This document shows positions 42,917 through 64,000 of a stretch of DNA of 64,000 nucleotides, piece after piece. The notes beneath the pieces are model-generated. The model was not told where the DNA came from, searched no databases, and saw only the letters and a list, made by a program, of their open reading frames with translations. The stretch's first letter is position 1; the number at the start of each line of letters is the position of its first letter. Source of the DNA: Whitmania pigra (lineage: Eukaryota > Annelida > Clitellata > Hirudinida > Haemopidae); contig JAJTWR010000481.1 of the NCBI GenBank assembly GCA_021613335.1, forward strand, positions 2,677,001 through 2,741,000. Reading direction: 5' to 3'. The position numbers and the translations under genes are program-made.

Positions 42917-45506
42917 ATGGAGGAAGTGAACGCGACATTGGCCGAAGCAGCGAATGCTTTAGGAGGGAAAAATGAGACAGAAAAGATACCTGCTACACCT
43001 GAGGGCATGGCTGTTGCTTATACTAGTCTGGTTATCATGTCATTACTGCCCATTTTTTACGGTTCTTATAAATCCGTGAAACTTCACACCGAGCAAAAGG
43101 TTCGTGAGGAATTTCACGCAATTGGGATTAAACAACTAGGCTACAATTGTTTTTGGTCAAAAAGATTCATATAAAAGTTTATTATTTACAAATGTGTCAA
43201 AGTACCATGTGCTTATGTATCCAGATGTTTCGCATATGGAGGGTAAATTTCTATCGGGAATCATTCTCTTTAATGTAGAATTCTGGAGCCCCAACTGAAA
43301 CAATGTCCAGTAAAGATGCTGCAATGTTTCCATTCTTGGCCAGTGGGACACTCTTTGGTCTCTATCTGTTTTTTCAGGTATTTTCTTGTTTAATTATTTG
43401 ATTGTTTTGAAGTAAGTTATTTTTTAGACATTAATTAAGTTATCATATTTTGGAATGAGGGTTATAAAGGGGCGTTTTATATTTCTTATAGTCAATTTTC
43501 TTGTGATTTGAACAGATCTTTTCAAAGGAGTACATCAACATGCTGCTAACAATTTATTTTTTCTTTTTGGGTGTTCTTGCTCTTGCTCATATTTTAAGGT
43601 GAGATGGTTCTAACATTATTTTATAACATTTTCAATGTCTTTACTTGACATTTCTGATCTCTCAATAGTCCCTTCTTCAACAAATTAATACCATCTTGGG
43701 TCCCAAATGAAAACTACCACCTCATACTTACCAAGGGTAAAGACAAGAAGACAGGTTGTTTGGATTCTTAAGTTGATTTATTCAAATTGGACATGCCCAA
43801 TCGCAAGCATATTGCAAAGAGAGCGACCAAAAAATGGTTAAATGTAAACATGCTGGTTTCAGAGCTTGGAAATTATGAATACGACACCAAAGATTTGATT
43901 TGCCTCGGTTTTTGTTCTATCATCGGAGTGTGGTACCTCATCAAAAGAGTGAGTTTTTATGCTTTGTAACCTTACTGTTGCAACACTGTAGGAATTTTTG
44001 TTGGATAAAAGTTAATCCTCTCAAAATAAAATTTTAACAAATCATCAATATTTAAACAAACGTTAGTCACTAAAGAGTTAAATAGATATAATTATTTCAT
44101 TTCTCCTAAACACATGTTTTTGCAAGCATCATACCTTATTGTTTCTCACAGCACTGGATTGCAAACAACATATTTGGACTTGCATTTGCTTTGAATGGAG
44201 TTGAGTTCCTGCAGTTAAACAGGATCAGTACAGGTTGCATTTTACTCGGCGGACTCTTCGTCTACGACATCTTCTGGGTACTTTTCACAATGTTTTTGTT
44301 GTCTCCGGTGTTATTTTGTATTGGAATTGATATTTTATAATCAAAAAGTTTGGTTGTCCTGGGAACTTATGAGTTAAAACTTTTTATTTAATGTGAACTG
44401 TGGTTTGGTGAAATTAAAGAATAGACATTGAAAAATGTTGTTATTTGAACAACAACAGGTTTTTGGAACCAATGTCATGGTGACGGTAGCAAAGTCGTTC
44501 GAAGCTCCCATAAAATGTTAGTTAAATGAATAGTTAATGTGTTTCAGTTTTTTTATCAATATTTACTTTTACTCTTGTTTCTGTTTATTAACTTTTTATT
44601 AACAATTAACTGTCTATTAACGATTAACTCAATTTGGTGTCATTGGCAGTGGTTTTCCCTCAAGACTTAATTGAGAAAGGACTCGCAGCCAACAACTTTG
44701 CAATGCTTGGACTTGGCGATATCGTCATACCAGGCATCTTCATAGCTCTATTGTTGAGATTTGACATGAGGTTGATTAAAATTCTGCATTTATTTATTTT
44801 TTACTGGTTTTTTTTTTTAAGTGCTCGCAATGTTGTTAAAGGATTTGAATTTTGTAATTGTTGGGAAATCCATAATTCACTTTTTGAATATGAAATTCTT
44901 GACAGCGTCCATCAGAACAAAAGGACTTATTTCTACTCTGGATTTGCTGCTTACTTCTTGGGCCTAGTCCTCACTATTTTTGTAATGCATTACTTCAAAC
45001 ATGCTCAGGTCTGTGTTGATTGATAGCTTTGGAGGTTTTGGTTGTAATCGCTTTCTTGTTTCCCAAAGCCATTGTTCTAAATCATAATTCCTTGCTAGCC
45101 AAGATTTTTAATTTTTTATTTTTACTTTATTTTAAATTTTACATTTGATCAATAAATTGATGTTTAGGTTATGAACATTATTTGGATGTATAAGACACTG
45201 AAAAGATCAGTCAAATTAGAAATTATTAACTTACTGTTGATTTTGACAGCCTGCTCTGTTGTACCTCGTTCCAGCCTGCATTGGCGTTCCATTGTTTATA
45301 GCCCTCATTAAAGGAGAAATTCATCTCATGTTTAGGTAATTATTATTACACTTTATAGGTTGTTTAATTTAATACTTTGATTAAAGATTAGTTGACTGTA
45401 CTATAGATTCATTTTACCTCTGCAAATTTATTGCGACAGCTACGAAGACAACCCAGCGAAAGAAGATTCGAGCACGGAGGCTAAAGAATCTGTGAAGGAC
45501 AAGTGA
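42917..45506 (+). CDS. HM13: Signal peptide peptidase (minor histocompatibility antigen H13)
   Basis: HM13 is an intramembrane aspartyl protease of the ER that cleaves leftover signal peptides. Eleven exons (42917-43099, 43279-43377, 43516-43598, 43669-43754, 43863-43948, 44152-44277, 44459-44516, 44650-44770, 44906-45008, 45250-45335, 45440-45506) give 365 residues (human 377) with consistent phases. The catalytic aspartates are in YD (217-218, GGLFVYDIFW) and GLGD (261-264, MLGLGDIVIP). The PAL motif is at 316-318 (QPALLYLVPA). Nine hydrophobic segments fit the family topology. N-glycosylation sites lie near the N-terminus (NAT, NET). The charged tail ends in VKDK, with only one lysine of a KKxx-type ER signal. 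The intron after exon 4 begins GTTGTT and looks partly coding by chance, but the H13 alignment skips it. Confidence 0.95.
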
Positions 45507-46638
45507 AGAATCATGACTTTGGATTTGTGTTTTAGAGAATTGATTTTCTAGGAAGGTCTCCGAACGAACACATTCTAATTCACATTGGCTATCTGATCTT
45601 TCGTCACAAATGCTGAACTGGAAACTGAATGCCGTGTTGATGCGAGATCCGCATGTCTTTGCACAACTTTATTCTATTAATGTCATCAGGTTTTGGTCCA
45701 AATTAACCGATTGTTGACAAGTTTTTTTTAGATGAAAATATATTTAGACTTTTGAAGTTTTGTTAGCCTTGTGCAAGTTTCAATATTTTTTATTTTATAT
45801 TTTTTGTTTGAGGTGATTGGAGTTTCTTAATTTTGATTTTTCTTATGAATTGAGCTGAAAGAATGATGGCAAAGCGTTCTGTTCTGTTGCAATTTTCAGT
45901 CCAAAGTATGAGTTTGTCGTGAGACTTATAAATTCAAATGCTTGAAGACGAGTTTTTGGGTCAGGGTAGCAGTGATGACGCTTGGTCTAGTCCCTAGTTA
46001 GATATTTTCATTTTGGGCAGGGGTTTGGCAGCCCAAGGGGAAAGAGTTGGTGCATGGCAACTGTTTGGTAATAGCCCAGATTTTGTAAACATTACAAGCG
46101 TGACCTATTTGTTCTGATTTTCCATTACCAAAGTGGCGTAACATAGCGCGTTAGAAGTTAGAAGTCGCTATGAAATGGTTTTTCATTAGAATAAAATCGT
46201 CAGGCTGTTGCTGCGGGTCAGAGGGTGGTCGATTGTGCGTTCCTCAGGTATTGTCACCGAAATAGGGGCTTAATAACCACCCAAGGTGTGACATGCATTT
46301 CTCAATGACAGTGTCTATGAAATTCATTAAGCAGAACATCCGCTCAGATTGTGTCTAGAAATTCTGGCACACGACGTGCAATTTTGTAGAAATGCAATAA
46401 TTTATAGCAATAAAGGAACTTATTGCGTCACGAATCCGTCCTTGCGTCTGTTCCCTGGCGTGTTCCAATGTTATCTCATCAAACATGGCTTGCATCAGCC
46501 GATGAGCTCCGAATGGAAACTATCCTAGTGACGTTCATTTTTCCAGAAACTGTTCTCATGAACGTCCGGCTTTCCAAAAAGTGGAATTTAATGTGTTATA
46601 TTAAGGAAACTTATTCAACCGAAATTTATTAGGAAGCG
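45507..46638. other. Spacer between HM13 and the unknown membrane protein gene
   Basis: A candidate AATAAA for HM13 lies at 46190-46195. A 69-codon open frame at 46423-46632 ends six bases before the next start codon; it could be an upstream ORF of that gene or chance. No domain is seen. Confidence 0.35.
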
Positions 46639-48183
46639 ATGGCTACTTGCGAAAGCATCTCGACTGTTCTTTCAAACTCAACAATCGAGGAGGAGTACCA
46701 GGCTCGGAGAAAATCGTTTCGATTGCTTGAAAGGCTCGAATTCAACTCGAGAGAAAATTTCAGCCAGGATTCAATCAACCGTCAGTCCGATGACGATCTC
46801 ATCAGAGCAGTCCATTCCACTGCCGAGGTGGTAATGGCAGTACCAGATCGGCGACGCATGTCACTGATGGAGAAGATGGCAATCCCTCTCGTAAAGTTTC
46901 GAGCTACTCGTGGTTACAGGATGTGCAGAAATTCCCTTTCAAAGATCAAGAGAAAAGTCGTCCAAACGGATAAGACTTGGGTAGGATTCATGGTAAGCAT
47001 GAGTACTATCGACGTTATCCTCAACCTCACAAACTTTGTAATGATGTCGAAAGAAAATCTTAACTTTGGATTGGTAATTGGACCTCCGAGCAAAGAGCTC
47101 TGGTATATTTTACTGGCCTTCACGATTCTTAGCTGGCTTCTGTACGTGCCCGAATCCATGAACACGCTTTTCGTTTTGTTTAGTCCGGTTAGAGAAACTT
47201 ACATTCCAATTCCATATGAACTGAGCCTGACATTACTGATGAAGTATATTCCTCTGTCCACCATCGTTTATTTTGTCGGGCGGTGCAGACGGGATTTCAC
47301 CACAAATTTGGAAAGCGTCTGCAACGCATTTCGCATTATACACATCTTGATGAGGTTGATTTGGCATGCCCATATGGAAGGAAGGAAGTTGAAGAAGGAT
47401 AGCAAACACCCAGGGCAGAAAATTGTCGTCCTGACCTGCTGTTTGCTGTACGGTATTTCGACTTCTTTTGCCATTTTAAACTGGCGAAATGAGCCAGGAA
47501 GAGATCTGAAGAGGTATCACTTGATAAACGTTTCCATAATCATGCTCAATGAGGATTACATCAATGAGAAACCTTTCCCTCCAGAAAGACTCTTCTTCAG
47601 TCTGGAAATTGGAAATCTGATTAAGTCCCAAGGATACAGTGTCAACAAGCCATGGCTAATCAGATCACTCCTGCCTATAAAAGAAAGAGGTTCATTAACA
47701 ACTGACTACAGTTGTGTCAAACGTTTCGACGAAATACGACCGTTGGAGTGCGGGCGAAGTACTCAATTCCTCAGATTCAAGTTCAAATTCATACAACCTT
47801 CCACCGAGTTTCCTTATGGCCAAATCAACTACAATTTTGCGCAGATGTTTGCAAGGGCAAGTGCGAATGAGAGTGGTTCAAACTCGTCGACTGAGAACTT
47901 CCAAGCAAATTCGACTCAATTATTCTGCATCCAAGCGAAAGAGCATTTCAGAGGGAGATGGAAGTTATACTTTTTAGAAATCAAGCGATCCTACAACAAT
48001 TTCACAGACTCCGACAGTATTAGCGTTAAGGCTTCTGCACCCTTCAGAAAATCATGGACTCATCCAAGACCAAGATTCAACCCTGACGTTGACCTCTGCG
48101 ACAGCGAAACAGATCCTTACGAGCATGAGCCCACGAACCCTGGAACGCCATTTAAAAAGACATCTTATTTCTCTGATATGTGA
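46639..48183 (+). CDS. Intronless four-pass membrane protein, unrecognised
   Basis: A single 514-codon open frame is the longest uninterrupted coding exon in the right half apart from APBA exon 2, and the only clearly intronless gene here. I do not recognise the family. Residues 1-110 are polar and basic without a signal peptide. Four hydrophobic segments lie at about 113-136, 153-181, 191-214 and 261-281. The remaining 230 residues are soluble, contain several N-glycosylation motifs (NES, NSS, NST, NFT) and four or more cysteines, and end in a serine/proline-rich tail. If the N-terminus is cytoplasmic and all four segments cross the membrane, the large C-terminal part would also be cytoplasmic; three crossings would put it outside. 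Codon use looks normal, so it is probably a real host gene, possibly a retrocopy. Confidence 0.72.
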   Translation: MATCESISTVLSNSTIEEEYQARRKSFRLLERLEFNSRENFSQDSINRQSDDDLIRAVHSTAEVVMAVPDRRRMSLMEKMAIPLVKFRATRGYRMCRNSLSKIKRKVVQTDKTWVGFMVSMSTIDVILNLTNFVMMSKENLNFGLVIGPPSKELWYILLAFTILSWLLYVPESMNTLFVLFSPVRETYIPIPYELSLTLLMKYIPLSTIVYFVGRCRRDFTTNLESVCNAFRIIHILMRLIWHAHMEGRKLKKDSKHPGQKIVVLTCCLLYGISTSFAILNWRNEPGRDLKRYHLINVSIIMLNEDYINEKPFPPERLFFSLEIGNLIKSQGYSVNKPWLIRSLLPIKERGSLTTDYSCVKRFDEIRPLECGRSTQFLRFKFKFIQPSTEFPYGQINYNFAQMFARASANESGSNSSTENFQANSTQLFCIQAKEHFRGRWKLYFLEIKRSYNNFTDSDSISVKASAPFRKSWTHPRPRFNPDVDLCDSETDPYEHEPTNPGTPFKKTSYFSDM

Positions 48184-48998
48184 TGTCTTTTTGTGGACAT
48201 TAAATGAATAGCTAATATCTTGGACTCGGCGCGTTAGTCAATGGAGGCTTTCAGCAGTCGAATTTTTTAGAATATTTCTAATTTCGAATTAAAAATTCTA
48301 GCATTAAACAAACGCTTAAAACTACCGTATGCTTTTTTTTCTAGAACATCGCGTCATTATAAATGTCATTGCTAAGTTATAAAAATCGATACCAATAATT
48401 TTTAAAATGTTTAGTAACCTTTACCATTTAAAACCAGAAATCACACCAGTGGAAGAGCCAACAACTAACAACAGCCAGCATTTAGCTTACCAGCTCACCT
48501 ATTAAATAGACCAAAAGGCATGCCCCAAGCAGACTTATGTAAACAGAGCAATGCCAATCTCCATAGATAAATAACACACACAGAGTATTTGCCCAAAATC
48601 GAAGATTACTCCCAAAGCCCAGATTTCTAGTGTTCCAGCTTTGACTGGATATTAAACATGCCAACACCTAATCAGTGCGAACAGCAGTTATTTGGGCAGC
48701 TTCCTACCACCCCCCAACACATTGCAAATAGTTATGAAATGAGGACATACTTTTGACCATGATGAACTAAATATTTATTATAAAACTCATGATGGAACCC
48801 ACATCTCACCAACAATGAGTGAGAAGAGACAAAGTATCACTCATACCAGCACGATGGTACAGAGAGACAATCCAAATAACAAAAGCATTTTACAAACAAA
48901 GATTGTCACATTTTAGAAGGCTATAGTCCTTGGGCCGATGTGAAATTAATAGCATCACTAATAATACCATCATGCTCAAGATGTCGGTCAGATGACGT
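48184..48998. other. Spacer with converging 3' ends
   Basis: The unknown membrane protein gene (plus) and HSP60 (minus) converge here. A minus-strand AATAAA (TTTATT at 48774-48779) lies about 220 bp past the HSP60 stop. Nothing else is recognisable. Confidence 0.4.
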
Positions 48999-51900
48999 TT
49001 AGTAATCCATTCCACCCATGCCTCCCATTCCACCCATGCCACCCATTCCACCTGGCATGGCCTTCTCTTCTTTGGGCAGTTCAACCACCACAGCTTCTGC
49101 AGTTGTGAGAAGCGAGGCAACACTGGCAGCATCGAGCAGTGAAGTTCTGACAACCTGTAAGATTCATAATCAAAGCTAGTATCATCACCATCCTTTAACT
49201 AATCGAGTTATGTCAACATCTGGTTAAACCGAGTTAGCTCAGATCCACCTACGAGTAACTAAATTAAGAAGAAACAAAACAAGGTCCAACCTTAGTGGGA
49301 TCGATGATGCCAGCAGCAATCATGTCAACAAATTTTCCGTTCATGGCATCGTAACCAAAATCCTGTTTATCCTGCATGACCTTGGTGACAATCTCCTGAG
49401 CATCAACACCAGCATTCGATGCAATGGTGTAGCATGGAATGCGGAGGGCCTTCCTGACGATGTCACCTCCTGCAACAGGTGCACAACAGAATAATTAATG
49501 ACATACAAATTAATTGATGGAAAACTAATTAATAAACACCATCTAAACCTAATTAAAAACTAGACTAAATAATTAATGACAAATCACCCTTCACTAATTG
49601 CTTACATTAAAACAAATTTCCATAACAATTGAAAGTATTGGAGACAGAATAAAATGTATCTGCACAACGTATTACAAACCTATCTTTTGGTCGTTGTTCT
49701 CATACTTGATGTCATCGAGTCCTTGAAGGCACCTGATGAGGGCTACACCACCACCTGGAACGATGCCCTCCTCCACGGCAGCACGAGTGGCATTCAAGGC
49801 GTCTGTGTATCTGTCCTTCTTTTCGTTCACTTCGACTTCGCTGGATCCACCGACCTGTGGTTACAAAAGAACCAGCTTACAAAACAATGCTTTAACAAAT
49901 GCAAATGGCACTGTTGTCTCATCTTAAATAATGACAAGTTATGTCAACTAATCCTATTTCCATAAAATATTTTCTGCTATGTAAAAAAAACACATATTGA
50001 GATCCTAATATAGCATGATAATGTGATGACAGTCATTCCAGACCTTGATAACAGCAACTCCAGTAGAGAGCTTGGACAACCTCTCAGTCAGCTTTTCCTT
50101 TTCATAGTCTGATGTGGTTGTGCTGATTTCTTCTCTCAGCTCAGAAATCCTCTTGTCCACTTCCTCCTTCTCTCCCTTGCCCTGAAAACATAAAATTAAA
50201 TGTTACAACCTCGACCAATTAAATTTTAAATTACTGCATTAAGTACACTAATTAAAACTACATTAAGCCAAATACAATATTTAGGAGCAGTAGATCAAGT
50301 TAAGTATTGAAACTACCTTCATGAACAGGGTGTCGTCCTTAGTGATGGTAACCTCACCAACTCTACCTAAGTCCTGGATCTGAACATCTTCAAGCTTGAA
50401 CATGTCAGCTTCATCACCAAACACCTGAAGAGAATTTAAGATGTTAGCAATAATTTAATGAACCAATAACTTCCATCTGCTCAAACAACATTGTCCTAGT
50501 AAGACATTAACTTACCACTCCACCAGTCGCAACAGCCATGTCCTTAAGGGTGTTCTTTCTGTTGTCACCAAAACCTGGGGCTTTAACGGCACATACTTGG
50601 AGACCAACCTTAATCCTTCAACGACAACAAACAAGACCATTAATAGTCTGCCATGTACTTAACTCCAATTTTAATGAAAACAATTCCAGATGATTTACAG
50701 AAAAATAATCCAACAAACCTGTTGAGGACAAGGGTGCTCAGAGCTTCACCATCGACATCTTCAGCAACAATGACCAGGGGCTTCCTGTTGGTATTGGCCA
50801 GCTCAAGAACGGGGATGATGGACTGAACGTTGGAGATTTTCTTCTCGCTGAAGAGGACCAGAGCATCTTGGAACTCGCACTTGGCTCCTATAAAAAAATA
50901 AGATCATTTTTCAAGATCTTGTTCAGACATAAACTTTTATAAATCAATAAAGAATTTTTCATTTACATCCACTGTTAAACTAACCCTTAGCAGTGTTCAT
51001 AAAGTAGGGTGAGATGTAACCCCTGTCAAACTTCATTCCTTCAATAACCTCAAGCTCATCCTTCAAAGTCTTTCCATCCTAAAATCAACATTTACATCAC
51101 CATTAATAACATGAAATTACATTATTTAGTCAATTTACTACGACAACTCGATTCAAAAACAAATTTTTGGAGACGTGCTTTTCAACCAACCTTGACAGTG
51201 ATGGTTCCATCCTTGCCAACCTTCTTCATGGCATCGGAGATGATGTTTCCGATGGACTTGTCACCATTAGCAGAGATTGTAGCAACCTGTCACCAACAAA
51301 TACATTCCATTGAATCACTTCAGTCATAAACCTAGTCATTGAAGTGATTGAGTCATAAACATCTTTCAGCAGAACATTAAGACTGGAATCACAAGACCTA
51401 CCTGAGCAATCTCCTCTGGAGTTGTGACCTTCTTCGACATGCTCTTCAGCTTCTCGACCACAGCCTCGACAGTGGCCATCACACCTAGATTAGAAAAACG
51501 TTTGATGAATTGAGTCGACATTCGAGGATCTTGGGCATCAATCATTGGGCCACCATCACAATCATTACCTCTTCTGATTTCAATGGGGTTGGCACCCTTG
51601 CTGATCTTTTCAAAGCCTTCCTTAGCAAAGGCTCTGGCAAGAATTGTAGCAGCAGTGGTTCCATCTCCAGCTTCCTCATTTGTTCTGTTAGCAACCTCCT
51701 GGACCAATTTAGCACCAATGTTCTGGTATTTGTCTTTAAGTTCGATGGATTTTGCAACAGTGACACCATCTTTTGTAATCTTTGGGCTTCCCCAGCTTTG
51801 TTCAATAATGACATTCCTTCCCTGAATTAAAATCAGAAAATTAGCTGATTGGGAGCTTCAATATTTAATTTCCATTGCGGGAGTTGAGCAAACCTTAGGG

Positions 51901-52067
51901 CCCATAGTGACGGCCACAGCATCAGCCAGAGTATCCACACCCTGGAGCATCAATTGTCTGCCCTCAGCGCCAAACTTGACGTCCTTGGCATAATTCCTCT
52001 GCATGGATGCAGTCAGCACAGCTCTCCTCACAGAGCATTTTGCAAGCAAACTAGGAATGCGATACAT
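48999..52067 (-). CDS. HSPD1: Mitochondrial chaperonin HSP60
   Basis: HSP60 is the GroEL-type chaperonin of the mitochondrial matrix. It works with HSP10 and ATP to fold imported proteins. Twelve coding exons (52067-51894, 51821-51569, 51484-51402, 51286-51191, 51078-50985, 50887-50719, 50615-50516, 50424-50317, 50181-50044, 49854-49680, 49469-49291, 49154-48999) give 574 residues (human 573), all phases consistent. The first 25 or so residues are rich in Arg, Ser and Ala without acids, a mitochondrial presequence ending near NYAKDVKFG. Family hallmarks are [32 protein letters not shown], a [11 protein letters not shown] block, and the glycine-methionine tail (GGMGGM repeats) before the final DY. 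A 5' UTR intron is likely, because an acceptor-like site lies 13 bases before the ATG. The gene is head to head with the dynein gene. Confidence 0.97.
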
Positions 52068-54086
52068 TTTTTATGGAATCTGGAATTACATTCAAATTGT
52101 TAAAAGATATTAAGTCAGAAAATAATGTCAAGACATCCATACTCAACAATGGAAAACAAATATGACTTTAAAAATGTTTGATCAACTGCCCTTCAAATCT
52201 TCATTAAAATTAATAACTGCATTATTAATTCTGATGATTTAGAGCAGGATTCTCACTCCCCAAAACCAAACTGTTACAGGAAATCATTAAATCAATGAAT
52301 CAAACCAAGAAACGCTCATGCCTCATTAAAAACCCATACTTGATTTAGCAAGCACTTTCTGCATGTAATAATTCGTGATATGATGCAATACATCATACAG
52401 GCATACAAATCAAATACAATTAATCAATTTAAATTACATCATAACAGCCTAATGTAGAAGGGCGAATATTATTGCCTTCTACAACTTAAAAATTAAGGAT
52501 AACATTGACATGAACGCCTTTCTGAAGTTTCCGCACTAAGGCCATGATTACCCGAATTTGACCTTTTACCGGCAAGTATCAAGGACGACACGTGCTCGTC
52601 CAATAAAAAAAAGCTTATTAAACTGAACATCTGAGGCAAACAACTCCAACTACGAATAAAAATCTAATAGAGAGAAGTAAGAACTTAAGAAGCTCACAAA
52701 CCGGAGAAGATCAACAACGAGAGAACACGCGACCCTACAAGACAACTCGACCCTGAGCGAGATCGACTGGTTTTAAATCGAATTGATGGAAGTTTCTACA
52801 AGATCGGCAGTGTTGAGAACTTTGCATGTAATATTTTTTTCTTCAAATAATTTGAAATTATTTATTTAAAAAATTCACCAAGCAAATGAACAAATTTTTT
52901 TTCTTAGAATAGCCATTTTTAACTTTTGTCAAATTTTCACTTTTTTTTAAATGCGACATTATAAGATATTTTTTTTTTAAGTTAAATATGAACTTAAACT
53001 GCAAAATCTACACAAATTTTCACGAAAGTTCATGAATTGTCATTTATTGCAATTACAATTTTATTCTCGTGGCTATCAGCGGTTTAATAATTATCATACG
53101 CAAGTGAAATATTTTTAATGTAAATTAAATAACAGATAATAACGATAAGATAATCTCCAAATAATAAAGGTCTGTTCAGGTAAATTTTGACTTGCTAGAA
53201 TATTCGTTTAGCACGACCTTGTTTTACATAATGTCCAGCATTGACATTGACATAAGCACTTAAGCATGCTCTGAATGTATTTTTCGAAATCTTAATCATA
53301 ACCATAATTATACTTCAATTTTACGTTGTTATTTAGTCTTTAAATTAGCCATCAGACTTGTCAAATATTAAAAATGCTATTTCAGCGAGGTGCGATATGG
53401 TTTGTCTGCAAGCCTGGAACAAGACCAATAACGAAACAACACTGATCTAACCGGATTTCAGGCCTACAATGAAAAATCTCAGAACTATCAGAGCTCATAA
53501 GTTTACAGTGGTTTTGAGGATCCAGTGGAATATATGCCGCACTAATCTAATACTCAGACTAATTATCATTATCAAAAAATCCATAAACATTTTTTAAAAG
53601 TCTTGAATAGGATTTGATAAAATATTTTACAAAATTACTTTTATTTTTTGGTATTTTACAATTTTCAAGAAGACATTATTTGGAGTACAATCTCGTAACG
53701 TGAAACATTTACCATCCCTACCTCATAACCGTCTGTTCATTTGATCGCGACACTTGACAGATTGTGACATGAGGAGGCAAACTAGGAAGGTGATGGACAT
53801 GTCTTAATTAAACATTTGTAATTTACAATCAGGTTAGACGATCTCTGATTTTCAGTAACTGGTTACTTCTGACCAGTTCCAGACCATGGCCGGTGAATTT
53901 ATTCGCCAAAGAACAAAGAACTTTAATGACACAGATGGTTTAGGTCAACATAAGTGCACAGCGCTAAAATACGTAGACTGTTCAAATATGTATACTATTC
54001 AACTGATTTTATGTAAATAGTGATTAAGATGCTCGGGCTGCGTTGGCTTAATTCTGATCGGTTTAATAACATTTATTTATTTCCAG
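52068..54086. promoter_or_regulatory. HSP60 5' leader and HSP60/dynein upstream region
   Basis: From 52068 to about 52700 lies a probable HSP60 5' UTR intron. A more GC-rich stretch at 52680-52780 is the likely HSP60 first exon. From 52800 to 54086 is AT-rich spacer leading into the dynein gene. An ATG at 53886 opens a short frame that could be a dynein first exon, but its donor phase does not fit the next exon. Confidence 0.45.
52788..52802. promoter_or_regulatory. Heat-shock-element-like motif upstream of HSP60
   Basis: GGAAGTTTCTACAAG contains alternating 5-bp units nGAAn and nTTCn, with a third imperfect unit. It sits just upstream of the presumed HSP60 leader exon, as expected for HSF control of a chaperonin gene. 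Another weak GAA/TTC-like pair lies near 52820. Confidence 0.45.
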
Positions 54087-63608
<9,522 letters not shown>

Positions 63609-63694
63609 GTGAGTTTTCATTTTACATTTTAAATTTGATTCAAATTACCTCGTTAACAATATTCCTCATTAATTACCAACTAAATGACGTTATT

Positions 63695-63716
63695 ATTTTA
63701 TTTATTTATTTATTAG
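63695..63716. repeat. Short TTTA repeat
   Basis: Four to five TTTA units lie within the dynein intron that follows exon 63459-63608. Confidence 0.7.
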
Positions 63717-63814
63717 ACACAATTGAAGGGCCCAGTTGGACCACTAACACAATTGCAAAAACAAAAGCATCGACTGTCGTGCACACAAAGGCAGAATATA
63801 AATTAAATGTAATT

Positions 63815-64000
63815 TAAGTAACGTCTAAGGTCGAGGTCAGGTATTGCCTTAAAACGGGAGACCATGGTTGATTCAACAACATCACCTGGCAATGCATTCC
63901 ATGGCTTTACAATTCTATTGCAAAAAGCGAATTTAACACAGACTGTGGAATAATTACTTTGTTTAAGTTTGAGACAGTGTCCTCTTGTTCCTGTATAGTT
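63815..64000 (-). mobile_element. LINE reverse transcriptase C-terminal fragment in a dynein intron
   Basis: On the minus strand the frame is open from the window edge and reads TGTRGHCLKLKQ, then NRIVKPWNALPGDVVE and a SRFKAIPDLDL end. This is the same ORF2 C-terminal signature as at 19870-20160 but a different LINE family. It continues past the window. It lies in the intron of, and antisense to, the dynein gene. Confidence 0.75.

Noticed and set aside
43787..43969. Frame in HM13 running into the exon 5 segment
   Set aside because: The first two thirds are intron. The H13 alignment resumes only after the acceptor at 43862, so this is not a separate gene.
63717..63817. Possible next dynein exon beginning after TTTATTAG
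   Set aside because: Its translation does not resemble the AAA2 continuation expected after the [10 protein letters not shown] block and soon hits a stop.

Overview
The window is nuclear DNA of an invertebrate animal. It is AT-rich, nearly every gene is split by short introns with GT-AG borders, and the genes are metazoan: a Mint/X11 adaptor, a death-associated protein kinase relative, HID1, ZCCHC24 and an axonemal dynein heavy chain. The dynein implies motile cilia or flagella. I cannot place the phylum from sequence alone. Exon coordinates below come from splice borders, reading phase and remembered protein families, not from transcripts.

Left part (1-16.4 kb). The 5' end of a mitochondrial methionine aminopeptidase (METAP1D-like, minus strand) runs off the left edge. 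A four-exon ZCCHC24 gene follows on the plus strand. Opposite it lie three tandem genes for secreted, probably membrane-anchored serine beta-lactamase-like proteins (copies A, B and C, minus strand). The layout is best explained by one tandem duplication of about 6 kb (2111-8277 and 8278-14317) that ran from ZCCHC24 intron 1 into intron 5 of copy C. The duplication left a dead, exon-1-less ZCCHC24 copy and a gutted copy-C remnant that holds a non-LTR retroelement fragment. A small inverted-repeat element later landed in one duplicate only.

Middle part (16.4-29.8 kb). About 5.6 kb has no recognisable gene but holds repeats: a GAT-type microsatellite, a small hAT-like inverted-repeat element and a decayed LINE end. 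HID1 (minus, 22 inferred exons, two GC-AG introns) comes next. It is head to head with a Mint/X11 (APBA) gene across about 520 bp.

Right part (29.8-64 kb). APBA (plus; PTB and two PDZ domains) is followed by an ankyrin-Roc-COR-death protein of the DAPK1 family that has no kinase domain. Then come signal peptide peptidase (HM13), an intronless four-pass membrane protein I do not recognise, mitochondrial HSP60 (minus), and the N-terminal 1,690 or so residues of a DNAH7/3/12-type axonemal dynein heavy chain, which runs off the right edge after a LINE fragment.

The genes do not form one pathway. HID1 and APBA both act in regulated secretion and trafficking, and METAP1D and HSP60 are both mitochondrial, but only the HID1/APBA head-to-head arrangement hints at shared regulation. 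The most interesting items are the duplicated beta-lactamase-like cluster (with only 111 bp between two same-strand genes), the kinase-less DAPK relative with one exon per ankyrin repeat, and the unknown intronless membrane protein.
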